Assembly: GCA_945882215.1 (NCBI GenBank)
Contig: CAMCWM010000005.1
Coordinates: 1-64,000, forward strand
Source: Akkermansia muciniphila
GTDB taxonomy: Bacteria > Verrucomicrobiota > Verrucomicrobiia > Verrucomicrobiales > Verrucomicrobiaceae
Reading direction: 5' to 3'
Length of the DNA stretch: 64,000 bases
Below, piece by piece: positions 31,891 through 39,956 of this stretch. How positions within the stretch are numbered: position 1 is the first letter of the stretch; the number at the start of each line of letters is the position of its first letter. The notes under the pieces are model-generated. The model saw only the letters and a list, made by a program, of their open reading frames with translations, was not told the DNA's origin and ran no database searches. Made by a program: the position numbers and the translations under genes.

Positions 31891-32261
31891 ATTTCCAGAG
31901 CATGCCCTCGAAACCCCTTTCCCGGCCCTTCGGATTTTCAGAATGGCCTCCGAAAGGCTTTTTCGGTCGTTCGGATTTCCAGAGCTGCCGCCGAAACGTT
32001 TCCCCGGCGGTTCGGGTTTCCAGAGGTGCCGCCGAAAGGGTTTTTCGGTCGCTCGGATTTCCAGAGGAGCTGCCGAAAGGCTTATCCGGCCCCTCTGATT
32101 TCCAGAGCGACCGCCGAAGCGGTTTTTCGCGACTTCGGATTTCCAGAGAGGGCTCTGGAGCGGTTTCCCGGCAGTTCCGAAATTCTGGGGTGGCGGCGAA
32201 GGCGGTTTTCGTGGCTTGCGGTGGTCAGAGGACGTTTCTAGCAAGTTTCTTATGCCATTTG
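31891..32261. repeat. Degenerate 41-bp tandem repeat, about 8-9 units
   Basis: ATTTCCAGAG-type unit starts at 31891, 31934, 31975, 32016, 32057, 32098, 32139, 32180 and about 32221; spacing exactly 41 bp from the second unit on. Confidence 0.9.
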
Positions 32262-32365
32262 TTATTTGATCCTGAATGACATAGGTCATGGGCTGGAAAA
32301 TAGAATTGACGCTTGCGCTGCTTTTTCATTAAATCCCGCAATTCTCCAACCTGCACTCGTGAATC

Positions 32366-33151
32366 ATGGCTCGCTACGGCTACGCGTTTTTCGACAGTGG
32401 TGTGCGCTTTGATTCACCGGATGCTCAACCCAGCAGCTCCATGAGAAACCTGTCACGCTTCCTCGACAATCCCTTCGACGACAAGGACATCAGCGTCGCC
32501 GAGCTCGTCGCCTTCACCACGGATCATCTGGAACGGATGACCGCCAACAACAGCGGGGGCGAACTCTCCGCCCGCATCACCGCCACCAGCCAGGCGCTGA
32601 CGCAGGTCGAGGACTGCGTGACCGATGATCAGGGCAAACTCGGCATCCGCATGGCGCGCAAGCAGGCCAAGGACAACTTCCGCAAGACCTTGCCCGCCGC
32701 CGTGACGAAGATCGTCGCCGCCGTCATCGCCCACTATGGCGATGGTTCCCCTGAAGTGACGGAGTGCGTGCCGAGCGGCCGCAGCATCTTCAGCTCCTGC
32801 CGCGATGATCAGGTGGAGGTCCACCTGCAAACCCTCGTCACCGCCATCACCGCCCATCAGGCCGATCTCGGTGCGCCACTCGTCACCGCCGCCACGAATC
32901 TGAAAACGGCTTGGGTCACGATCTACACCGCCAGCGAATCCTCCACCGGCGGCAAGACCACCACTCAAGACGGCAAGAAGCTGGCCCGCGAAAACTTGCA
33001 GCTCATGCTCTACCTCAACCTCGTCAAGCTCATGGAGATGTTCCCCCGCCAGCCGGAGAAGCTGGCCCTCTACATGATGCAGCACCTGCTGGAGAATTCG
33101 TCGTCCGGAGAAGAGCCGGAGCCCCCTGCCCCCCCGCCGCCCGGCCCGTGA
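32366..33151 (+). CDS. Hypothetical protein, mostly helical, Pro-rich C-terminus
   Basis: 261 aa complete ORF (MARYGYAFFDSGVRFDSPDAQPSSSMRNLSRFLDNPF...); no family recognised. Confidence 0.6.
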   Translation: MARYGYAFFDSGVRFDSPDAQPSSSMRNLSRFLDNPFDDKDISVAELVAFTTDHLERMTANNSGGELSARITATSQALTQVEDCVTDDQGKLGIRMARKQAKDNFRKTLPAAVTKIVAAVIAHYGDGSPEVTECVPSGRSIFSSCRDDQVEVHLQTLVTAITAHQADLGAPLVTAATNLKTAWVTIYTASESSTGGKTTTQDGKKLARENLQLMLYLNLVKLMEMFPRQPEKLALYMMQHLLENSSSGEEPEPPAPPPPGP

Positions 33152-33162
33152 TGCGACAAAAC

Positions 33163-33187
33163 TGTGGGCGAATCAGATTCGCCCACA
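33163..33187. terminator. Odd-length perfect palindrome downstream of 32366..33151
   Basis: TGTGGGCGAATC-A-GATTCGCCCACA; no U-tract, so the terminator role is only a possibility. Confidence 0.45.
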
Positions 33188-33208
33188 ATTAAGTGTGGCT
33201 AAACAACG

Positions 33209-33807
33209 TTAGGCGTCAATCGGCCATGAGTCTCGACGAAACCACCTTCCAACTTCGGCTTGAGAGCACAGAAACCGACGAGGCAGCCGCAGAGTTGCTC
33301 CTGCAAATGGTGGGCGAGCATCTTCGGACGGCGGGCGCTCAGCATGATTATCTCGCCTCGCTCGCCGAACTGCCTGCCGCCTTGCGCCGCCTCTACTTGG
33401 TCCATACGCTCGATATCGGAGTGTCCATGGAGGGTTTCCACAGCTACTATGCTTGGGGGCTGCCTTATGACCAGCTGTATCCGGAAGTCGCGCTAGGATT
33501 CCGACTGCTCGACGAAATTGAACTCGAGCAAATCTTTCTTGAGGCTATTGCCTACTTGAAGACTGTCGGTCGGCCTGAAGCCTCGCGCATGTCACTGGTC
33601 ACTATTGACGCGGACACACGAGACGTTCACGGCAGGTATTTTGCCCGGCATAAGCATCTCGTCGACAGGATTGGTCGCTATTTACGCACCCATCAAGACA
33701 CGCTATTTAACTCGCATGAAGCCTAACCATGCGCTGCAGCGAACCCGGCCATCGCATCACTGTTGCAATCCACGCGTCCCGTGGGCCGGGTCGCTGAGCT
33801 TGGGTCG
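33209..33807 (+). mobile_element. Integron-type gene cassette 1
   Basis: Bounded by G^TTAGGC (33208-33214) and the G^TT of the attC at 33807; its own ends GCCTAAC (33721) and GTTAGGC (33208) are perfectly complementary. Confidence 0.75.
33226..33726 (+). CDS. Cassette-encoded DUF4375-like protein
   Basis: MSLDETTFQLRLESTETDEAAAELLLQMVGEHL...SMEGFHSYYAWGLPYDQLYPEVALGFRLLDEIELEQIFLEAI; family resemblance is weak. Confidence 0.65.
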   Translation: MSLDETTFQLRLESTETDEAAAELLLQMVGEHLRTAGAQHDYLASLAELPAALRRLYLVHTLDIGVSMEGFHSYYAWGLPYDQLYPEVALGFRLLDEIELEQIFLEAIAYLKTVGRPEASRMSLVTIDADTRDVHGRYFARHKHLVDRIGRYLRTHQDTLFNSHEA

Positions 33808-33813
33808 TTCGGC
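33721..33813 (+). repeat. attC-like integron recombination site
   Basis: GCCTAAC ... GTTCGGC, 93 bp; stem GCT(g)CAGCGA(a)CCCGGCC pairs with GGCCGGGTCGCTGAGC, leaving unpaired extrahelical bases as in attC sites. Confidence 0.85.
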
Positions 33814-34488
33814 CAATGAACCACACGATGGGTGATCGAGTTCCAAGTTCAGCTGAGTTCCATGCTGCCATATCTGACGGGTTCGCTTTTCTGACTGAGA
33901 ACCATGGCTTCAGAAAGGGCTTTTCGTCAGTGAATGACTTCGAGGTTTCCTTTGCCCATGATCGTTGCGTTATCCGTGTTTTCGGCGGCGGCTACGGACA
34001 GATGGCGTGGATGGAGGTTTCGTTCGATGGCCGCAATGTCCCTTACTATTTATTGCTCCCGTCGCCACGGACTCGCCATTTCCCGTCCACTGATTCTCCC
34101 CAGCTCGATGACTTACGGGAGATCTCAGCCCTGCTCCGAGATGAGTGTGGCGGTCTTTTGATCGATCCCGTTCGATTTGCGGAGAGTGCGTGGCAGGCAG
34201 AGCAAGATGCGGCAGATGCAGCTCAACGCCGGAGAGATGCGGACCCAAAGGGAACATTCTTCAGTCGTGCCGACGCACTTTGGAAGAACAAGAAATGGGC
34301 TGATCTTCACGAACATCTGACCTCTTCGTCCTATCCGCTCAGCGCTGCATGGACGGAGCGCCTAAGCCAAGCACATGAACACACACGCAATCAATGACGA
34401 GGCCGAACAAAGCGGATGCAGGCAACGGCTCGAAGGCTATCTGTCGTGTCAGCAACGTCTTGCGCTCGCCGTCGCCTGATCCGAGACG
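33808..34488 (+). mobile_element. Integron-type gene cassette 2
   Basis: Begins TTCGGC after the 33807 cut point and ends at G of 34488; its own ends GCCGAAC (34402) and GTTCGGC (33807) are perfectly complementary. Confidence 0.8.
33816..34397 (+). CDS. Cassette-encoded hypothetical protein (193 aa)
   Basis: Start within a few bases of the attC end and stop just before the next attC; MNHTMGDRVPSSAEFHAAISDGFAFLTENHGFRKGFSSVNDFEVSFAHDRCVIRVFGGGYGQMAWMEVSFDGR. Confidence 0.75.
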   Translation: MNHTMGDRVPSSAEFHAAISDGFAFLTENHGFRKGFSSVNDFEVSFAHDRCVIRVFGGGYGQMAWMEVSFDGRNVPYYLLLPSPRTRHFPSTDSPQLDDLREISALLRDECGGLLIDPVRFAESAWQAEQDAADAAQRRRDADPKGTFFSRADALWKNKKWADLHEHLTSSSYPLSAAWTERLSQAHEHTRNQ

Positions 34489-34494
34489 TTAGGC
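34402..34494 (+). repeat. attC-like integron recombination site
   Basis: GCCGAAC ... GTTAGGC, 93 bp; CGGAT(g)CAGGCaACGGC pairs with GCCGTCGCCTGATCCG with an extrahelical base. Confidence 0.88.
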
Positions 34495-34936
34495 TACAGT
34501 CACGTCATGCCGCCTTGGAAGCAAAAAGCAGAAGAGATGTTCCCGGAGTTGGTTTCCCGATTCGAGGACGCCGACACGCCGTATCTGCTTTGGTTTGAGT
34601 TGCGTGAGACTTTCGAGCGGGCATACGGGCAGTCGCCTCGCGACGAGTCTCTCATCAGGCGCATCTATCAGTATTCAGATTGGTGTGCTGACCAGCCACA
34701 AGGACAGACTGCGGAGGACGACCTGCTCACTTGCGCTGCCGTTTGTTTCTATGAGCACATTCCGCAGCATCCAGCGGCACGCGAGGACATGCCGCGTTGG
34801 TGGCGTGCTGAGGATTTGTCTGTCGAGCCGCATGTCATGCAGCATCATTTGTCCGACGAGCAGTTCAGCGAGCTGAAGAGATTCTTGGCCCAAGAGAGTC
34901 ATCGTTATGATGCGAGTCTCAGAACTGTAGTCTAAC
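34489..34936 (+). mobile_element. Integron-type gene cassette 3, right end truncated
   Basis: Leading TTAGGC at 34489; trailing half-site GTCTAAC at 34930-34936 overlaps the ORF stop, but no downstream GTTRRRY or stem partner is visible. Confidence 0.65.
34507..34935 (+). CDS. Cassette-encoded hypothetical protein (142 aa)
   Basis: MPPWKQKAEEMFPELVSRFEDADTPYLLWFELRETFERAYGQSPRDESLIRRIYQYSDWCADQPQG... Confidence 0.75.
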   Translation: MPPWKQKAEEMFPELVSRFEDADTPYLLWFELRETFERAYGQSPRDESLIRRIYQYSDWCADQPQGQTAEDDLLTCAAVCFYEHIPQHPAAREDMPRWWRAEDLSVEPHVMQHHLSDEQFSELKRFLAQESHRYDASLRTVV

Positions 34937-34977
34937 CTGGGAAATAGGGTCGGTGTGTAACTGTCTGAGAAAGGGCT

Positions 34978-35811
34978 TCATCCCACCTCCACCATCACCG
35001 GCCAGAGCGGGGTGTTCTTGCTGAGGAAGGCGAGGGCATGCTCGTCGTCGGTGACGACACCGCAGGCGAGTTCGATGCCGGGCGGGGTGAGCTTGCCGGC
35101 GAGGAGGCTGAGGTCGTTGTAGAAGTCGTTGTCCTCGCTGCGCAGCCGCAGGATGAGCCGCCACCGCCGCAGGTCGGGCTGGCCGGTGGCGGGATCGACG
35201 AGGACGAAGAGATAAACGGCGATGGGGACGGGCGTGCGGTCGCAGAAGCGGCGGATGCCGTCGCGGAAGTCGGGCGGGATGCTGTCTGCCTCAACGCCAT
35301 GCAGGGTGGTGGCCTCCTCTTTGCCATGCGACGGGCGGGAGTGGCGCATCTCGCCGGAGACGAGGTCGGCGATGGCCTCGGGCTTGAGCAGGAGGCGGTG
35401 TGTCATGCCGGCATTCAAGATCACATCGTGCTTCAACTGGGCCATCATGATGAAGAAGGCCTCACCGGGCATGGAGGCGACAGCCTGCGGGCCTTTGCCC
35501 TTCGCGTTCTTGGTGATGCAGTACTCGGCCACGGCCTCGCTGCTGAAGACCGGGATGAAAGTGCCGGTATCGTCCTGCACGAGAACAAAACGCGGCATGG
35601 GGGAGCCGTTGCTCAGCTCCATGGTGGCACCCGCCAGTTCTGGATGGTATTCGATGAGCGTGTGCAGCTCACTGTCCCATAGCGCGCGCATCATGCGCCC
35701 GTGCATGGCGGGATCGACGGCGGCTTTTTGCAGAAGGCGTTCCAGTGCGTTGCCCGGCTCCGGCTCGGGACGCCATTGAGGGCTGAATTCTCCGTCCATG
35801 TGGCGGATCAT
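34978..35811 (-). CDS. SseB-family-like protein
   Basis: NALERLLQKAAVDPAMHGRMMRALWDSELHTLIEYHPE... MPRFVLVQDDTGTFIPVFSSEAVAEYC resembles the SseB N-terminal domain. Confidence 0.6.
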   Translation of the reverse strand: MIRHMDGEFSPQWRPEPEPGNALERLLQKAAVDPAMHGRMMRALWDSELHTLIEYHPELAGATMELSNGSPMPRFVLVQDDTGTFIPVFSSEAVAEYCITKNAKGKGPQAVASMPGEAFFIMMAQLKHDVILNAGMTHRLLLKPEAIADLVSGEMRHSRPSHGKEEATTLHGVEADSIPPDFRDGIRRFCDRTPVPIAVYLFVLVDPATGQPDLRRWRLILRLRSEDNDFYNDLSLLAGKLTPPGIELACGVVTDDEHALAFLSKNTPLWPVMVEVG

Positions 35812-35996
35812 GCCGAAAACTCGCCAGATGAAAAGTACAAGCTGTCGTCATGCGAAGGTGGCATCGTTTGCGTAGAGCGCTCTCCCTCGCGCAACCCCGG
35901 TCCGCTGCCCGTCAAAAGTGAAAAGACAGGAACGGAAGGAAGCTTTGGGCTTGCCGTGGACGTATTTTCCTGTGTTCAATCTCCTTTGTCGTGCAA

Positions 35997-37556
35997 ATGC
36001 GTCTTCTCATCCTTCTGGTTTTCGGGCTGGCGCTCACCGCGCGTGCCGCGGTCAGCCTGCCGGTGATATTCAAGGATCACATGGTGCTGCAACGGGAAAA
36101 ACCGGTGCCGGTGTGGGGCTGGGCGGATGCGGACCGGGAAGTGAACGTGAAATTTGCAGGTCAGGCCAAGACCACGAAAGCTGACAAGGATGGCAAATGG
36201 AAGGTGACGCTCGATCCTCTGAAGGCCTCCCATGATCCGCAGAACCTCGTGATATCCGGCCACAAAAACACGGTGGTGGTCAAAGGTGTGCTGGTGGGCG
36301 AGGTGTGGCTGTGCTCAGGCCAGTCGAACATGGCCATGACCGTCAAGGGCGTGAAGGACGCTGAGAAGGAGATGGCAGCGGCGAATTTTCCGCTGATCCG
36401 CATGTTCTTCGTGCAGTCCTTCACGGCCACTGCGCCACAGGAGCAATGCAAAGGCGTGTGGCAGACCTGCTCACCCCAGACGATCGCGAACTTCTCGGCC
36501 GCCGCCTATTTTTTTGGCCGCAACCTGCACCAGACATTGAAAGTGCCGGTAGGGTTGATCAACTCGTCGGTGGGTGGCACGGCCATTGAAGCCTGGACCA
36601 GCATGGAGGTGATGCAGAAGCAGCCCGGGCTGCAACCGATGCTGGAGCAATGGCGGCAGGGTGTGGCTTTGTTCGAGCAGCCGGAGACTCTGGCCAAAAA
36701 TGCAGCCACCAAGAAACAGTGGCAGGATGCGGTGAAGGCGGCACAGGCGGCGCAACAACCCACGCCGCCCCAGCCAGCCTATGTGGGTCGTGACCCGCTC
36801 AGTGCCAACCGTCCCGCCAATCTGTTCAACGGCAAGATCGCCCCGCTCGTCCCCTTCGCGATTCGCGGCGCGATCTGGTATCAGGGCGAATCAAATGCTG
36901 GCAACGGGCCGCTCTATGCCACGCAACTGCCGCTGATGATCCGCGACTGGCGTACACGCTGGGGCGATGAGTTTCCCTTCGCCTGGGTGCAATTGCCGAA
37001 TTTCCTGAAGCGTGAGCCCGAGCCAGGAGCCGCCTCCACCTGGGCACGGCTGCGTGAAGCGCAATCCAAGTCGCTGGCCGTACCCAACACCGGCATGACC
37101 GTCAATCTCGACATTGGCGAGGCGGGCAACATTCATCCCCTGAACAAGCAGGAGATCGGCCGTCGCCTCGCGCTGTGGGCCCGGGCGAAGGTTTACGGAG
37201 AAAAAATCGCGTGGAGCGGTCCGCTGTACCAAAGTCATGCGATCAAAGGCAACCAAGTGGTGATCCAGTTCCAACATGCGGAGGGGCTCAAGACGGTGGA
37301 TGGCGGCGCAAGCGTGAAAGGTTTTGTCATCGCTGATGAAGCGAAAAAATGGCAGGCAGCCGAAGCGCGCATCGAAGGCGGGCAGGTCATCGTGTCGCAT
37401 CCGGCAATCCAGGCGCCGCTGGCGGTGCGTTATGCCTGGGCCAACAACCCTGAGGTGAATTTGGTCAACGGTGCCGGCCTGCCCGCAGGCCCGTTCCGCA
37501 CGGACGACTGGCCGATGGACAATGCCTCCATGCCGCTCAAGGCAGGCGCCGAGTAG
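35997..37556 (+). CDS. Sialate O-acetylesterase-like exported protein
   Basis: Signal peptide; PVIFKDHMVLQREKPVPVWGWADADREV; EVWLCSGQSNMAMTV; AIRGAIWYQGESNAGN. Confidence 0.9.
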   Translation: MRLLILLVFGLALTARAAVSLPVIFKDHMVLQREKPVPVWGWADADREVNVKFAGQAKTTKADKDGKWKVTLDPLKASHDPQNLVISGHKNTVVVKGVLVGEVWLCSGQSNMAMTVKGVKDAEKEMAAANFPLIRMFFVQSFTATAPQEQCKGVWQTCSPQTIANFSAAAYFFGRNLHQTLKVPVGLINSSVGGTAIEAWTSMEVMQKQPGLQPMLEQWRQGVALFEQPETLAKNAATKKQWQDAVKAAQAAQQPTPPQPAYVGRDPLSANRPANLFNGKIAPLVPFAIRGAIWYQGESNAGNGPLYATQLPLMIRDWRTRWGDEFPFAWVQLPNFLKREPEPGAASTWARLREAQSKSLAVPNTGMTVNLDIGEAGNIHPLNKQEIGRRLALWARAKVYGEKIAWSGPLYQSHAIKGNQVVIQFQHAEGLKTVDGGASVKGFVIADEAKKWQAAEARIEGGQVIVSHPAIQAPLAVRYAWANNPEVNLVNGAGLPAGPFRTDDWPMDNASMPLKAGAE

Positions 37557-37673
37557 CACCCGCCGCAAGGCGCAAACCGAGAGGGGTACGGCGCGGGAGG
37601 AGGGGGTGGGCAAAGATTCACCCATCCGCAGGCGCTCCCAATGACGATCCTGTCATAACCAACCCAACCTACC

Positions 37674-37976
37674 ATGAAAAACATCCTGCTAGCCATTCTC
37701 GCCGCCGCTGCCGTCAGCGTTGTCGGCTGCAACAAACAAAAGCAAGCCATCGACAATCAAGCCGAGGCCACCAAAGCCGAACTCGATCGTCAGAAGGATG
37801 CTGCGGAGGCCGCTGCCGAACACGGCAAGGAGCAGACGGACGCCGCCGCCAAGGTCGCCAAGGCCGACATCGAAGCCAGCAAGGAGGCCACCCAGGCCCA
37901 GCTCGATGCGGAAAAAATCAAGGCCGATGCTGAAGCGGAAGCCGCGAAGGCGCGGGTGGACGCGGAAAAGAAGTAA
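37674..37976 (+). CDS. Small lipoprotein with Ala/Lys/Glu-rich coiled coil
   Basis: MKNILLAILAAAAVSVVGCNKQKQAIDNQAEATKAELDRQKDAAEAAAEHGKEQ..., lipobox VVGC. Confidence 0.75.
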   Translation: MKNILLAILAAAAVSVVGCNKQKQAIDNQAEATKAELDRQKDAAEAAAEHGKEQTDAAAKVAKADIEASKEATQAQLDAEKIKADAEAEAAKARVDAEKK

Positions 37977-38042
37977 CACCACCCCATCTGCGCGCGCGCG
38001 GTGTTCCGTCACCACGCCCGTTGGCCTTCTGGTTGTGTCTGG

Positions 38043-38414
38043 TCAGGAGCCCTCACTCCAGCGGATGTCCCGCCGCACGCCGACGTGATGAAAATGCGCG
38101 TCGGCATCCTGGATGCAGCCGTCTTTGTCGAGGCGCAGGCCTTCGGCTTTCAGCAGGCGGCATTGTTTGCGCGAAAGCGCGGCGTCCATGTTTGGACTGA
38201 TTCGCGCATCGGCGGAGACAACGCGGTGCCAGGGGAGCATGGAAGATTCCTCCTCCGTGAGACGGCTGAGCACGGTGGCCACATGCCGGGCGATGACGTT
38301 CATGTGGATGGCGATGCTGCCGTAGGTGGTGAATTTCCCCGGCGGAATCAACGCGACGAGACGAATGACCTCCGCACGGATGCGGGCGAAGGCGATGGAT
38401 TTTCCACGGGCCAT
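38043..38414 (-). CDS. Alkyltransferase-like (ATL) / MGMT-family DNA-binding protein; longer ORF extends to 38528
   Basis: IPPGKFTTYGSIAIHMNVIARHVATVLSR...LPWHRVVSADARIS; Trp where O6-alkylguanine transferases have the acceptor Cys (PCHRV). Confidence 0.85.
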   Translation of the reverse strand: MARGKSIAFARIRAEVIRLVALIPPGKFTTYGSIAIHMNVIARHVATVLSRLTEEESSMLPWHRVVSADARISPNMDAALSRKQCRLLKAEGLRLDKDGCIQDADAHFHHVGVRRDIRWSEGS

Positions 38415-38533
38415 GAGGGCGGAAGGATGGGCAGCGCAACGAAGTTGTCGATGCCGGTGAACGTCATCAAGGAAACGGGCTGACAAGACCGCGGCTGCGC
38501 GGATGATGGCTGCGAACCATCTGATCATCTCTC

Positions 38534-39076
38534 ATGCAAAGTCCCCTGGGCAGCCACAAAGGTCTGGAACGTGTCGAATTGGAGAGCGGCTTGATCGCGT
38601 TTCGCTGTCCGGAAACGGGCGGGCACTGGATTCCGGCGGAGAACTACTGGCGCTGGCATGGCACGCAGCCCGCCACTGAGGTGGAACATGAGGGCGTGGA
38701 AGCGAAGGACAACACGCCGGTGAGCGAATTTGACGACACCGTGAAGCTCTGCCCGGAATCCGGCACGGTGATGATGCGCTACCGCGTGGGACATGGGAAA
38801 CCGTTTCGGGTGGACCGCTCCCGCACTGGCGGCATCTGGCTGGATGGCGGTGAATGGGAAGCGTTGAAGGCTGGGAACCTGCATCACTCGATCCACCGGA
38901 TCTTCACGGCACCGTGGCAGCAGGCGGTGCGGCATCAGGCACTGGATGAGACCCTGCATGCGCAACTGCGGGAAAGACTGGGCGCGGAGCTGTTCGCCAG
39001 ATTGATGGCGCTGCGGAAGGAACTGGCGGCTCATCCGCATCGTGAGGCGGCGCTGGCGCTTTTGCACGGCCACTAG
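38534..39076 (+). CDS. zf-TFIIB-like domain protein (degenerate zinc ribbon)
   Basis: KLCPESGTVMMRYRVGHGKPFRVDRSRTGGIWLDGGEWEAL resembles the TFIIB-like ribbon with several Cys replaced. Confidence 0.55.
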   Translation: MQSPLGSHKGLERVELESGLIAFRCPETGGHWIPAENYWRWHGTQPATEVEHEGVEAKDNTPVSEFDDTVKLCPESGTVMMRYRVGHGKPFRVDRSRTGGIWLDGGEWEALKAGNLHHSIHRIFTAPWQQAVRHQALDETLHAQLRERLGAELFARLMALRKELAAHPHREAALALLHGH

Positions 39077-39321
39077 TTCCGCCCTTTGATCAGACGAAAC
39101 ACCAGCAACACCAGGATCGCGCCCACCACCGACGCGAGAAAGCCGACGGGCTCACCCTCCGCATACCAGCCGGCCGAACGACCCAGAAAGCCGGCGAGCA
39201 TCGCGCCGACAACTCCCAGCAGCATGGTGACCAGGCATCCCTGGGGATCCCTGCCGGGTGTGAGAAATTTGGCGATGGCGCCGACGACAAGGCCAATGAG
39301 AAGCATCCAGAGAAATGACAT
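39073..39321 (-). CDS. GlsB/YeaQ/YmgE-family stress-response membrane protein
   Basis: MSFLWMLLIGLVVGAIAKFLTPGRDPQGCLVTMLLGVVGAMLAGFLGR. Confidence 0.9.
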   Translation of the reverse strand: MSFLWMLLIGLVVGAIAKFLTPGRDPQGCLVTMLLGVVGAMLAGFLGRSAGWYAEGEPVGFLASVVGAILVLLVFRLIKGRN

Positions 39322-39517
39322 AAGTGAAGGTGTTTGAGTGAAAGATGGGACTGCGATGTGACATCGCGCCTCCGGTCGGCGGTGGATGTATGAGTTTTGT
39401 CCGCTCACATTTGCCTCATCGTCACTTCAGGCATGAACAAGCCGGGTGCGAGACTGGGTAACTGCGTCCGAAACGGTTCGCGACGCGAATGATCTCACAT
39501 TCACCCCCAACAACCTC

Positions 39518-39940
39518 ATGAGCGTGCAAGTCTATGGCTGCAATCACGTCGCGATCGAAGTCGGCGACATCGAGCAAGCGGTCGCCTTCTATCGCGATGT
39601 CTTCGGCCTGGAAAAACTCGATGAGGGCGAGGGTGATGCCTTCTTCAAACTCGGCGAGCATCAGTTCCTCGCGATGTTCGAGCGCAAAGACATGCCGCGC
39701 GACGCAAGCGCCCGCCACTTCGGCATCCTCGTCCGCGATGAGGCGCAGATCGCCGAAGTGCGCGGGAAACTGACGACGAAATACGGGATCGAACTGATCG
39801 AGGGTTTTCGCTGCGACTTCCGTGATCCGTGGGGCAACCGCATCCAGGTGGTCGATCTCCACGACGAATCGCTCATCTGGCTGCTGCCGTATCGCGAGGT
39901 GAAGACGGCCGGCGTGACGTTCGGGAGTGGATGCTCATGA
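39518..39940 (+). CDS. VOC (glyoxalase-like) family protein
   Basis: GCNHVAIEVGDIEQAVAFYRDVFGLEKLDEGEGDAFFKLGEHQFLAMFE...FRDPWGNRIQVVDL. Confidence 0.88.
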   Translation: MSVQVYGCNHVAIEVGDIEQAVAFYRDVFGLEKLDEGEGDAFFKLGEHQFLAMFERKDMPRDASARHFGILVRDEAQIAEVRGKLTTKYGIELIEGFRCDFRDPWGNRIQVVDLHDESLIWLLPYREVKTAGVTFGSGCS

Positions 39941-39956
39941 ATAACACACCCTTGGC

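Noticed and set aside
31891-32261. CRISPR array
   Set aside because: Units are contiguous and diverged along their full length; there are no conserved repeats separated by unique spacers and no cas genes in the window.
31864-32289. Repeat-derived ORFs on both strands as real proteins
   Set aside because: The 41-bp unit has no stop codons in either orientation, so open frames are expected without coding function; no ribosome-binding or family evidence.
32366-33151. Integron integrase for the cassette array
   Set aside because: No tyrosine-recombinase motifs in the translation; the array appears to lack its own integrase in this window.
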